A stretch of 64,000 nt of DNA from an uncultured Planctomycetaceae bacterium (GTDB lineage: Bacteria > Planctomycetota > Planctomycetia > Planctomycetales > Planctomycetaceae): positions 1-64,000 of the forward strand of contig CAIQIE010000248.1 in assembly GCA_903871805.1 (NCBI GenBank). The letters are read 5' to 3'. Of the stretch, positions 34,815-43,465 are shown piece after piece. The notes under the pieces are model-generated. The model saw only the letters and a program-made list of their open reading frames with translations, did no database searches and was not told where the DNA came from. Position 1 is the stretch's first letter. Each line of letters opens with the position of its first letter. Both the position numbers and the translations under genes were made by a program.

Positions 34815-36923
34815 TCAGAACGGTGGTCGCTCAAATTCATTGGGTTCTTCCGTCGCCGGGCGAGAAATTGTGGCAGGGACGGTGGATCGCGGCGTAAAAC
34901 CGCCAGCGGCCGGCGGGCCCGATTGTCCGCCGGATCCATTGGAGGATTCGTCCTTTGAAATATGCTCCTCGGGAAGTGGCTGCCCGGGTTCTTCCTGCAT
35001 TTCATACAGGAATCGTGACGGCACAGACTCTCTGCGTTTGCCCCACTTCATTCTCGCTTTGGCCCTGGTCAGCGTCAGGTGATCCATCGCGCGAGTGATG
35101 CCGACATAGGCCAGTCGTCTTTCTTCTGCGATTGCTTTCTCTGTGTCTTCGTCAATACTGCGTTTATGCGGCAGAAATCCTTCCTCCATTCCCACAAGGT
35201 AAACGCGGGGAAATTCCAGCCCTTTGGCCGAGTGCAGTGTCATCAGTCGCACACAGTCATTTCCGTTTTTGTCGTCCTTTTCGGAGACTTCATCCCGATC
35301 CAGCAGTGCCATGGATTCAAGAAATCCACTCAGAGAGGCATTGGCGTTCTTCTCTACATACAGTCCGATGGAGTTAATAAACTCTTCCAGAATATTTCGC
35401 CGCGCTTCCTGTTGTGCTTCTTCCTTGTACTGTTTGGAAATCTCCGACTCATAATTGATTTCCTGCATCAGTCTGCGAGACAACTCTGCCAACTGTCGGG
35501 GGTTCTGCTGCATGTCGTCTGCATACCGCTTCAGCAGCCCCTGAAATCCATGCAGAGCTGTTAAGGCCTTTGCGGGGATCATACCGGCTGTTGCGGCTTC
35601 TGGCACCATTTCCCAGAAACTGATGCCCTTCTTGACCGCGTTCTGAATGACCTTTTCTGTTGTGGTCTCTCCGATGCCCCGCGTTGGCGTATTGATGATT
35701 CGCAGCAGGCTGACTTCGTCTTTTGGACTGTCGATCGCCTTCAGATAGGCCATCAGGTCTCTGATTTCACGACGATCAAAGAATGACTGGCCGCCCACCA
35801 GTTGATAGGGAATCTTCAGTCTGCGAAGTTCCTGTTCAAACAGGCGAGGCTGTTCATTGGTGCGGAAGAGAATGGCTACCTGTTTTGGCTTAACGCCCAG
35901 CTCCTGAATCAGGTACGCAATTTCCTGAACGACGTTTTCCGCTTCAGAGGCTTCATCGTCAAACACCTGCAGTCGGACCCCTGAAACTGATTTTTTATGC
36001 GCGATCAGTGTCTTGTTGTGCCGCTCGCGATTGTGTTTTACAAGGCGATTCGCGCAGGCCAGAATGTCCGTTGTGCAGCGATAGTTGTTTTCAAGACGAA
36101 CCGTTCGAGTCCCGGGAAAGTGGTCGCCAAACCGAATAATGTGTTCGACCTCGGCCCCCCGCCATCCATAAATCGACTGATCGTCGTCCCCCACGACACA
36201 GAGATTTTTATGCGGCAGTACCAGGGACTGAATCAGGCGAAACTGAACACCATTTGTATCCTGGTATTCGTCAATCTGAACGTGGTCATATCGGGCCTGA
36301 TTCTTCTGAAGGATTGAGGGATGATCCTGAAATAACCTGACCGTCAGCAGCAACAGGTCGTCAAAGTCCACAGCTCCACTGGCCCGAAGTTGTTTCTGAT
36401 ACTTCTTGTAGGCCATCGCTGCAAGAAAGTCGAAGTCTGTTTCCGTATGACTGCTGGCTTCGAAGTCCTGGATCCCCTGCATCTTCCAGCGGCTGATACG
36501 ATTTACCAGATCTCCTGGTTTCATGGCACCGTCACCCAGCCGGATGTCACGCAATGCCGTTCGCGCTGCCGACTCCTGGTCTCCTCGATCATAAATTGCA
36601 AATTTTTTGGGGTAACCAAGGGCGTCAATATCATCCCTGAGAACGCGCACACACCAGGCGTGAAATGTGGAAACTTCCGGTCGCAGCTTGAATTGCCGTC
36701 CAATCAGCGACAGCGCCCGTTCCCGCATTTCCCGAGCCGCTTTGTTGGTGAATGTTACCGACAGAATTCGATCCGGACGAATCCCGTGGGCGATCAGATT
36801 CGCCATTCGGTACGTAATCACCCGCGTCTTGCCGGTACCGGCCCCGGCGAGCACCAGCAGCGGTCCGGACAAAATCGTGACAGCGTCTCGCTGAGGAGGA
36901 TTGAGTCCTGAAAGGTTGATCAT
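34815..36923 (-). CDS. UvrD/PcrA/Rep-family DNA helicase
   Basis: A 702-residue superfamily 1A 3'-5' helicase acting in DNA repair and in clearing replication forks. Motifs in order: LNPPQRDAV (Q motif), AGAGTGKT, TFTNKAAREM, DEYQDTN, GDDDQSIYGWRGA, HSAKGLEFPRVYLVGMEEG and YVGITRAM. The last 60 residues are a Pro/Gly-rich tail after the family RFLYEM. Length and motif set fit PcrA/UvrD; the exact paralogue cannot be fixed, so no symbol is given. ATG 36923 gives the family start. It lies alone between two DUF1501 genes. Confidence 0.95.
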   Translation of the reverse strand: MINLSGLNPPQRDAVTILSGPLLVLAGAGTGKTRVITYRMANLIAHGIRPDRILSVTFTNKAAREMRERALSLIGRQFKLRPEVSTFHAWCVRVLRDDIDALGYPKKFAIYDRGDQESAARTALRDIRLGDGAMKPGDLVNRISRWKMQGIQDFEASSHTETDFDFLAAMAYKKYQKQLRASGAVDFDDLLLLTVRLFQDHPSILQKNQARYDHVQIDEYQDTNGVQFRLIQSLVLPHKNLCVVGDDDQSIYGWRGAEVEHIIRFGDHFPGTRTVRLENNYRCTTDILACANRLVKHNRERHNKTLIAHKKSVSGVRLQVFDDEASEAENVVQEIAYLIQELGVKPKQVAILFRTNEQPRLFEQELRRLKIPYQLVGGQSFFDRREIRDLMAYLKAIDSPKDEVSLLRIINTPTRGIGETTTEKVIQNAVKKGISFWEMVPEAATAGMIPAKALTALHGFQGLLKRYADDMQQNPRQLAELSRRLMQEINYESEISKQYKEEAQQEARRNILEEFINSIGLYVEKNANASLSGFLESMALLDRDEVSEKDDKNGNDCVRLMTLHSAKGLEFPRVYLVGMEEGFLPHKRSIDEDTEKAIAEERRLAYVGITRAMDHLTLTRAKARMKWGKRRESVPSRFLYEMQEEPGQPLPEEHISKDESSNGSGGQSGPPAAGGFTPRSTVPATISRPATEEPNEFERPPF

Positions 36924-37218
36924 CGTTTCTGCATACGGGAAAAACTGTCAGGAAATTTCAGTTACATCGAATTTCGACACGGAAGCGCACGAACAAAAAC
37001 ATCGTTGCCCTGCTAATCAGGCGAACGGCCGCTGCTGCCAGCTGTTTTGGGCGGGAAACTGATCCTGCCAATCCTGAAACACAACTACAAACCCCGCAAT
37101 TTGCAGGACGCTGAGACTTTTGCAAAACACAGCAAGGTCCTGCGTCTTTACATGGTACAAGACCAGACCATGGTCGGAAGGTTCATGTTTTTGTGTAAGA
37201 AGGATATCGTCAAATGCG
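36924..37218. other. spacer between helicase and second DUF1501 gene
   Basis: About 295 bases without a supported gene; overlapping ORFs are shadows. Contains the promoter of the helicase gene on the minus strand. Confidence 0.4.
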
Positions 37219-38562
37219 TCAGGACAATTCCGGCATCGGAATCGTTTTTTCCAGCAAATACTGGGGACGGCCACTTAGATCGTTCAGTTTTGTCGATTCC
37301 GGCTCAATTCCCAGATGTCGATAAAGGGCCGCAAGGACTTCACTGAAGTGTACCGGACGTTCCGCAATCTCCGCCCCAAGACGATCTGTGGCTCCAATCA
37401 CCTGACCAGTTCGGAATCCACCACCCGCCAGAAGACCTCCGCCCACCTGCGGCCAATGATCGCGTCCGGCGTCCGGGTTGATCCGCGGTGTTCTTCCGAA
37501 TTCACCCCAGGCGATCACCGCGACATCCCGGTCCATCCCTCGCTGATGCAGGTCTTCAATCAAGGCGGAAAGTCCCTGATCGAACTGTGGCAAATGAGTG
37601 TTTTTCATGCCATTGAAGTTGTCGCTGTGGAAGTCCCATCGACCGAAATTCAGTGTCACGACGCGACAGCCAGCTTCGACCAGTCGGCGGGCCATCAGAA
37701 AATGCTCAAGGTTGCGAGGTGCACCGTCGCCAAAACGGGTTGCATCGCCCTTCCCATATCGTTCGCGAACAGATTCTGGTTCTCCGGAAATGTCCAATGC
37801 TTCGACCAGTCTGCTGCTGGTCAGAATATTGAAGGCCTGCTGTGACAGCGAATCCATGCCCTCAAGAGTTCCCGTACGATCCATGTCGCGGCGAAGCCGA
37901 TCCACACTTGCCAGAAGACTGCGACGCTCGTTGAGCCGATCACCGGTGATGCCCTGCAGTTTCATGTCATCGCTGGCCGGGCCCGAAGGGCGAAATGCCG
38001 CATGGGCTACACCGAGGAATCCTGGCAGCCCGGGTGAACCGTAGGGCGGATGTCCAGCATCTGGCGACAGCCCCACAAATGAAGGCACTGCCGCATTTAC
38101 CGCCCCAAGTCGCTCCGATGCAACCGATCCCATCGATGGCCAGCCACCGGCAGGCTGGTTACGCTTTGAGCGTCCCGTGTAACAGATGAAGGAATCGTGA
38201 TCACCATCCGGAGATCCATAAACGCTGCGGAGTGGAATGCACTTGTCCATGATGGCCGCCATGCGCGGCATGTGTTCACAAATCTCGATTCCCGGTACGG
38301 CTGTGGCAATCGGGCGAAATTCACCGCGAATCTCGGACGGTGCTTCCATTTTCAGGTCGTACATGTCCTGATGCCCTGGAGCACCACACATGTAGATCAT
38401 AATTACTGCTTTGTGCGAATTCTGAATCCCGGCGATCTGTTCTGCACGAAGAAGATCCGGCAGCGTCAGGCCACCCAGCGCCAGCGTGCCCAGCCGCAGG
38501 GAGTCTCTTCGAGTCATTCCGTCACAAAACACACTGCGCCCGTGTCCCGGAACTGACAACAT
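37219..38562 (-). CDS. DUF1501 protein, Tat-exported (second copy)
   Basis: A 447-residue DUF1501 member. The twin-arginine signal MTRRDSLRLGTLALGGL lies near residue 16, after a short leader. Family marks: VIMIYMCGAPGHQDMYDLK near residue 55, then GDHDSFICYTGR, VTLNFGRWDFHSDNFNG and VAVIAWGEFGRTPRINPDAG. It is shorter than the first copy and diverges from it outside these segments, so the two are not a recent duplication. AAAGAGATC precedes ATG 38562. As with the other copy, no DUF1549/DUF1553 partner is adjacent. It follows putA on the same strand with a gap of about 230 bases. Confidence 0.92.
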   Translation of the reverse strand: MLSVPGHGRSVFCDGMTRRDSLRLGTLALGGLTLPDLLRAEQIAGIQNSHKAVIMIYMCGAPGHQDMYDLKMEAPSEIRGEFRPIATAVPGIEICEHMPRMAAIMDKCIPLRSVYGSPDGDHDSFICYTGRSKRNQPAGGWPSMGSVASERLGAVNAAVPSFVGLSPDAGHPPYGSPGLPGFLGVAHAAFRPSGPASDDMKLQGITGDRLNERRSLLASVDRLRRDMDRTGTLEGMDSLSQQAFNILTSSRLVEALDISGEPESVRERYGKGDATRFGDGAPRNLEHFLMARRLVEAGCRVVTLNFGRWDFHSDNFNGMKNTHLPQFDQGLSALIEDLHQRGMDRDVAVIAWGEFGRTPRINPDAGRDHWPQVGGGLLAGGGFRTGQVIGATDRLGAEIAERPVHFSEVLAALYRHLGIEPESTKLNDLSGRPQYLLEKTIPMPELS

Positions 38563-38790
38563 GGTCGATCTCTTTCTGAAACGGTGACAAGTACAACCGC
38601 TCAGCCATGGTCAGGTCTGATGCAGACCCAATCGGCTGACGAAGTTTCTCAGCATCTTTTCGGAAAAGGTTACCAGACGGCAGGCTTTCCAGGAAACATT
38701 TCTCCCAGGAAATCACTTGGTTCAGGTGAGATCTGCGGGATGTGCGAGGTGTTCCCCGCGACTGCATGCCGGATACAGCCGTGCCGATTA

Positions 38791-41700
38791 TTACGTGTGT
38801 TTTCCCTTGTCCGGAGCAAATCCACGCCGCATGGTGTTCTCTGAGACGTTAACGGGGATGACGAACTGCTGCAGATAATCCGGGCCACCGGCTTTGCTTC
38901 CAATGCCGGACATGCGGAATCCACCAAAAGGCTGACGATTCACCAGTGCCCCGGTGATCTCTCGATTCAGGTAGAGATTTCCGACGTGAAATTCCGTTCG
39001 GGATCGCTTCAGGGTCACCGGGCTGCGACTGTAGACTCCGCCTGTCAGTGCATAACGGGTTCCGTTGGCTACTGAAAAGGCATCGTCCAGTGTCCGCACG
39101 CGAATGACCGCCAGAACCGGTCCAAAGATCTCTTTCTGTGCCAGCGGCGAAGTCGGTTCGACGTTGGTGAAAATATGAGGTCCGACAAATGCTCCCTGCT
39201 TTGCAACAGGTCCAGCAGACATCGCAAGCACAAGTTGACCTCCACCTTCCGGGTCAACCTTCCGAATGAATTCCAGAATTCTATCGCGGGCCTCGTCGTC
39301 AATGACCGGGCCAATTTTCGTTGCTGGATCGTCTGCCGGGCCAATTTTCAGACTGTTTGTGGCTGCCAGCAGTCGTTCCATAAACTGTTCGTACACAGAT
39401 TCAATGACAATGACTCGGGAACAGGCGGAACATTTTTGGCCAGCATAGCCGAAGGCGCTTCGAATGACGCCACTGACAGCTTCGTCAAGGTCCGCATCAT
39501 CGTCGATAATGATTGAGTTCTTGCCGCCCATTTCTGCGATCACACGGCGCACGTTGGTCTGATTTTTCTGCGTGTCTGCGGCAGCTCGATTGATTTCCAG
39601 GCCGACGGCTTCCGACCCTGTGAAGGCCACAAGATCAACATCCGGATGGGACACTAACACCGGCCCGATGTCTTCGCCCACTCCCGGAAGGTAATTCACG
39701 ACACCGTCAGGTACGCTGGAATTCCGGATGATCTCCATCAGTTTCGCGGCCACGACCGATGACTGCTCGGCTGGTTTCATAACGACCGTATTCCCGGTCA
39801 CCATGGCTGCGATCGTCATTCCCGTCAGAATGGCCAGCGGGAAATTCCACGGGGCGATGACAACGCAGACGCCCCGCGGCCTGAAGCTGTAGCTGTTTTC
39901 CTCTCCCGGAATATCACAGTGCCTGGGCTCGGACAGCAGTCGGATTTGATCGGCATAGTACAGACAGAAGTCGATGGCTTCTGCGACGTCCGCATCGGCG
40001 TCTATCCATGGTTTTCCGGTTTCCAGAATGATCCATGCGGCCAGTTCCATACGCCGCTCACGCATTTCGCCTGCGATCAGTTCGACGTATTCAATCCGAG
40101 TCTCTGGTGGGATGCGTGACCATGTTTCAAAGGCGCGTCGAGCTGCATCGACAGCGTCTGCAGCCTGATCGAGGCTTGCCGATGCAACTTTGCCAATGAT
40201 TTCTGAGGTCTTTGAGGGATTGCGGGAAATCAGCGTCGTTCTGCTGTCGCAGGACTTGCCGTCAATCACCAGGGGATAGGTTTCGCCCAGCTGATCACGG
40301 ACCCAGGCAATGGCTTCCTGCATCGCCGTTCGTGCCGACTCCTGAGAAAAGTCCGTACAGGGTTCGTTGGTGAATCCGGTTTGCGGCAAATCTTCAATCG
40401 GTGGTTCACTGGCGGAATGAATGGATGGCTTCATGAGCAATTTCTCGATAGCGATGTGTTCAGTGAAACTCTGGCGAAGAAAAGATTCGTTGGAGGTGTT
40501 TTCCAGGAGCCGCCGGACAAGATAGGCCATGCCCGGAATCAATTGTCCGAACGGCGTGTAGATGCGGACTCGCTGGCCTCGTTCCACCAGCATCCGGGCC
40601 TGCTCGTCACTCATGCCGTAGAGCATCTGGATTTCCATCGCTCCATCAGGAACTTTGAACTCTTCAGCCAGTGCGATGGCATGAGCAAGGCTCCGGATGT
40701 TGTGGCTGGCCAGCGCAGGTTTCAGCCACTGATGATTCTGCATCAATGTGCGACTGAGACGTTCAAAACTGTCATCCGATTGCCACTTGCGGCGGTAAAC
40801 GGGAATCGGCCAGTTTCGATATCGGGCGATGATATTCTCGTAGTCCCAGTAGGCACCCTTCACAAGGCGGATGGAAACCGGTGTTTCGCGTTTTTTTACC
40901 CATTCCAGCATCTGCTGCAGATCAGTTTCTGATGACGTCAGGTACGACTGCACAACAATTCCGAAGTGGGGATAATTGCGGAATTCGTCCTCCATCAGCA
41001 CCCGTCGAAAAATCTCAAAGGTCAGCTGACGATGATCGTTCTGCTCCATGTCAATGTGCACAAATGTGTCATTGGCCATGGCGGTACGCAGAATCGGGCG
41101 AAGTCGAGCTGCGACTCGCCGCATTGTCCCCGCAGCATCCACCGCGGCAAACTGACTGTCCAGTGCCGAGAGTTTCACGCTGACGTTGATTCGAGGTATA
41201 TGGCCTTCGTGGTCACGGTCCAGCAGAGGATCTTCCGGCCATTCGCCGGCCTGCAGCGCCATGCCCGTGATCATATCAAGGTAGGCATGCTGATATTGAT
41301 CGGCTTCTGCTTCACTGATGATGGCTTCACCAAGTGAATCCAGAGTGAACGCAAGGCGGTTGCGACGCATCTGCCGCACGGAACTTAGTACCTCGGTCAG
41401 ATTCGTGCCGGCGATGAACCTTCGGGCCATTCTTGAGGCATTCGTTCGGGCGTTGTACGCGAGTGCCCGACTTAAAATGCTGTTATTGACCGATAAATCA
41501 AGTCCCAGACGTACCGCCGGAGGCAGGTGTTCACGGACGTCTTCGAAATATTCGTCCAGATGACGCGAGATCGCGTTATGATCCTTCAGCATCGGCAAAA
41601 CGTCGATAAACCTGAACATCTGGATTCGAACGGATTCGTCACTCATCGCCCAGTTCATCAGGCGATCTTCCCACCAGCGACTGTGAAAGATCGAGGGCGT

Positions 41701-41811
41701 CTGACGCACAGAATTCTGCAGCAACTCACGCCCGATTTCCTGCGTACGCTGTTCCAGACGGTCGTCATTTGCTGCCGGAACTACCTTTGACTTTGCTGCC
41801 TTTTTGGCCAT
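38791..41811 (-). CDS. putA: bifunctional proline dehydrogenase / glutamate-semialdehyde dehydrogenase PutA
   Basis: PutA oxidises proline to glutamate in two steps. At 1006 residues it has both enzymes. The FAD-dependent proline dehydrogenase covers roughly 100-490 (INVSVKLSAL, then VSIRLVKGAYWDYE and RVRIYTPFG). The aldehyde dehydrogenase covers about 520-990, with APWNFPLAI, GNTVVMKPAEQ, FTGSEAVG, AEMGGKNS and the catalytic Cys at about 794 in GQKCSACSR. There is no N-terminal ribbon-helix-helix repressor domain, so this PutA does not autoregulate like the enterobacterial form. ATG 41811 starts a Lys/Ala-rich leader. Not in an operon with a proline transporter. Confidence 0.96.
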   Translation of the reverse strand: MAKKAAKSKVVPAANDDRLEQRTQEIGRELLQNSVRQTPSIFHSRWWEDRLMNWAMSDESVRIQMFRFIDVLPMLKDHNAISRHLDEYFEDVREHLPPAVRLGLDLSVNNSILSRALAYNARTNASRMARRFIAGTNLTEVLSSVRQMRRNRLAFTLDSLGEAIISEAEADQYQHAYLDMITGMALQAGEWPEDPLLDRDHEGHIPRINVSVKLSALDSQFAAVDAAGTMRRVAARLRPILRTAMANDTFVHIDMEQNDHRQLTFEIFRRVLMEDEFRNYPHFGIVVQSYLTSSETDLQQMLEWVKKRETPVSIRLVKGAYWDYENIIARYRNWPIPVYRRKWQSDDSFERLSRTLMQNHQWLKPALASHNIRSLAHAIALAEEFKVPDGAMEIQMLYGMSDEQARMLVERGQRVRIYTPFGQLIPGMAYLVRRLLENTSNESFLRQSFTEHIAIEKLLMKPSIHSASEPPIEDLPQTGFTNEPCTDFSQESARTAMQEAIAWVRDQLGETYPLVIDGKSCDSRTTLISRNPSKTSEIIGKVASASLDQAADAVDAARRAFETWSRIPPETRIEYVELIAGEMRERRMELAAWIILETGKPWIDADADVAEAIDFCLYYADQIRLLSEPRHCDIPGEENSYSFRPRGVCVVIAPWNFPLAILTGMTIAAMVTGNTVVMKPAEQSSVVAAKLMEIIRNSSVPDGVVNYLPGVGEDIGPVLVSHPDVDLVAFTGSEAVGLEINRAAADTQKNQTNVRRVIAEMGGKNSIIIDDDADLDEAVSGVIRSAFGYAGQKCSACSRVIVIESVYEQFMERLLAATNSLKIGPADDPATKIGPVIDDEARDRILEFIRKVDPEGGGQLVLAMSAGPVAKQGAFVGPHIFTNVEPTSPLAQKEIFGPVLAVIRVRTLDDAFSVANGTRYALTGGVYSRSPVTLKRSRTEFHVGNLYLNREITGALVNRQPFGGFRMSGIGSKAGGPDYLQQFVIPVNVSENTMRRGFAPDKGKHT

Positions 41812-42381
41812 GAGAGGATTCTGTGCTTCTTCAGTTCAGGGGCATTTTCGTAATGAAATGGTTCGGTTGCAGAGCCTGTTCAAGTCACCAGCGTTGACCA
41901 CAAGTCCACAACAGCAAGTCGATCTCTGTTGCGAAATCACACTGGTGTCCTGCCGATCAATGCCAGTATCCGGCAACACAGCCCTGAATGGCACCCCGTA
42001 TCCTCTGATTTTACGTGCAAAGCCTCGAATCACAAAGACGACCTCCCGAATTCTCACCGCTCCCTGAGATCTCAGGGGGAAAATGCCAGTGTTGTTCGAA
42101 TTCAATTTCGACAATTGAGGGAATTCCACGGAATTTCTGCAGGGAACTGTTGAAATGTGCAAGCCACCTGCTTCAAAAGGTAAGGGTCAGGTCCAGACCC
42201 GGCAGGACAAACTGTCCGGGCATTTTGTACCCGGTTGTTTTTTGCAGCAGGTGCCAATTGTCGGGGGACTCCGCCTGCAGTCGCCAGACCCGCATGATCC
42301 CGGACGCTGTTTTCAAACCGAGCTTCCAGCTTTACGTCGCCTTCCTCGCCCGTTCATTTCTGACCCAGGAGACCCGCTTCT
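41812..42381. other. divergent intergenic region between putA and the isomerase gene
   Basis: About 570 bases. ORFs on both strands lack family features. Carries promoters for both genes; a GC-poor tract with several TTG/AAT-rich sites is visible but no operator is assigned. Confidence 0.4.
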
Positions 42382-43356
42382 ATGAGCCTCAATAATCAGA
42401 CAGCATCCACTCGGGCGTCCGCACTCTCACGTCGGGCTGCCCTGTCAGCCGCAGTCGCTATTGGCTGCAGTCCTCTGTCGCAGTCATGCCCAGCTCAGGA
42501 ACCCGCTGCCGTGCCTGCACCCGGACGGCGAGTGCGGTTTGGTGTTTCCACGTATTCGTTCTGGCAGTTCAATCGCGAAGACCTGAAAGATATCAACACA
42601 TGTCTGGATCTGGCCGCGGAATGGGGCTTTGATGGAGTGGAAATTCTCCATCGCCAGATGACTGACGAGTCCAATGCGACTCTTCAGAAAATCAAACAGC
42701 GGGCGTTCATCAATGGTCTGGATTTGTGCGGATTCTCTACACATCAGGGCTGGGTCTCGCCTGATCCGGAGGTACGCAAAAAAAACACCGATCACACAAT
42801 TCACTGCATCGAATTGTCCTACGCTCTGGGTATTCCCACGATGCGAGTCAATACCGGCCGCTGGGGAACCAGTGGCAGTTTCGATGAACTGATGAAAAAT
42901 CGTGGTATCGAGCCAATTCTTGATGGCTACACGGAAGAGCAGGGCTTTCAATGGGTCATTGACGGGCTGACGGCCTGCCTTCCGGCCGCCGAACGATGCG
43001 GGGTGACGCTGGGGCTTGAAAATCACTGGGGGCTGGGTCTGACTCCGCAGGGCGTGATGCGTATCGTCAAAGCCATTAATTCCCCATGGCTGAAAACAAC
43101 GCTCGACACCGGGAATTTTCTCGAAGATCCCTACGATCGCCTTGAACTTATGGCGGACGACGCCGTTCTGGTGCAGGCGAAAACGTACTACGGCGGAGGG
43201 CTCTGGTATTCTCTGGACCTCGATTACCCCAGAATTGCAGAACTTCTTCGCAGGCATCGATTTGGTGGCTACGTCTCGCTGGAATTCGAAGGTCGTGAGG
43301 ATCCCCGCACTGCGATTCCCAAAAGTCTGGAAATGCTTCGAAAAGCATTTGCCTGA
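42382..43356 (+). CDS. exported sugar phosphate isomerase/epimerase-like TIM-barrel protein
   Basis: A 324-residue protein of the xylose isomerase-like TIM-barrel superfamily. The N-terminus has a twin-arginine-type signal (ALSRRAALSAAVAIGCSPL). Barrel segments include FGVSTYSFWQF, WGFDGVEILHRQM, GIPTMRVNTGRWGTS, LGLENHWGLGLTP and TTLDTGNF, with His and Glu/Asp at likely metal positions. Exported relatives are frequent in planctomycetes, usually without a known substrate. ATG 42382 follows an AGGAGAC sequence. Converges with copA. Confidence 0.9.
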   Translation: MSLNNQTASTRASALSRRAALSAAVAIGCSPLSQSCPAQEPAAVPAPGRRVRFGVSTYSFWQFNREDLKDINTCLDLAAEWGFDGVEILHRQMTDESNATLQKIKQRAFINGLDLCGFSTHQGWVSPDPEVRKKNTDHTIHCIELSYALGIPTMRVNTGRWGTSGSFDELMKNRGIEPILDGYTEEQGFQWVIDGLTACLPAAERCGVTLGLENHWGLGLTPQGVMRIVKAINSPWLKTTLDTGNFLEDPYDRLELMADDAVLVQAKTYYGGGLWYSLDLDYPRIAELLRRHRFGGYVSLEFEGREDPRTAIPKSLEMLRKAFA

Positions 43357-43394
43357 TCTGATGAACGCCCGGAGTTGTCCCGGAACACATGCTG

Positions 43395-43432
43395 CACCGT
43401 TATCCCGGGCAAACGGGCCCGGGACAACGGTG
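43395..43432. terminator. hairpin between convergent genes
   Basis: CACCGTTATCCCGGG pairs with CCCGGGACAACGGTG (14 of 15) around a short loop. It lies between the plus-strand isomerase (stop 43356) and minus-strand copA (stop 43466). It lacks a T run, so it may be a REP-like palindrome serving as a barrier rather than a textbook terminator. An overlapping GTTGTCCCGG / CCGGGACAAC pair at 43374 and 43419 gives an alternative fold. Confidence 0.55.
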
Positions 43433-43465
43433 ACCGCACAGCGCGAAGCGAGGGCATCACGCTGC

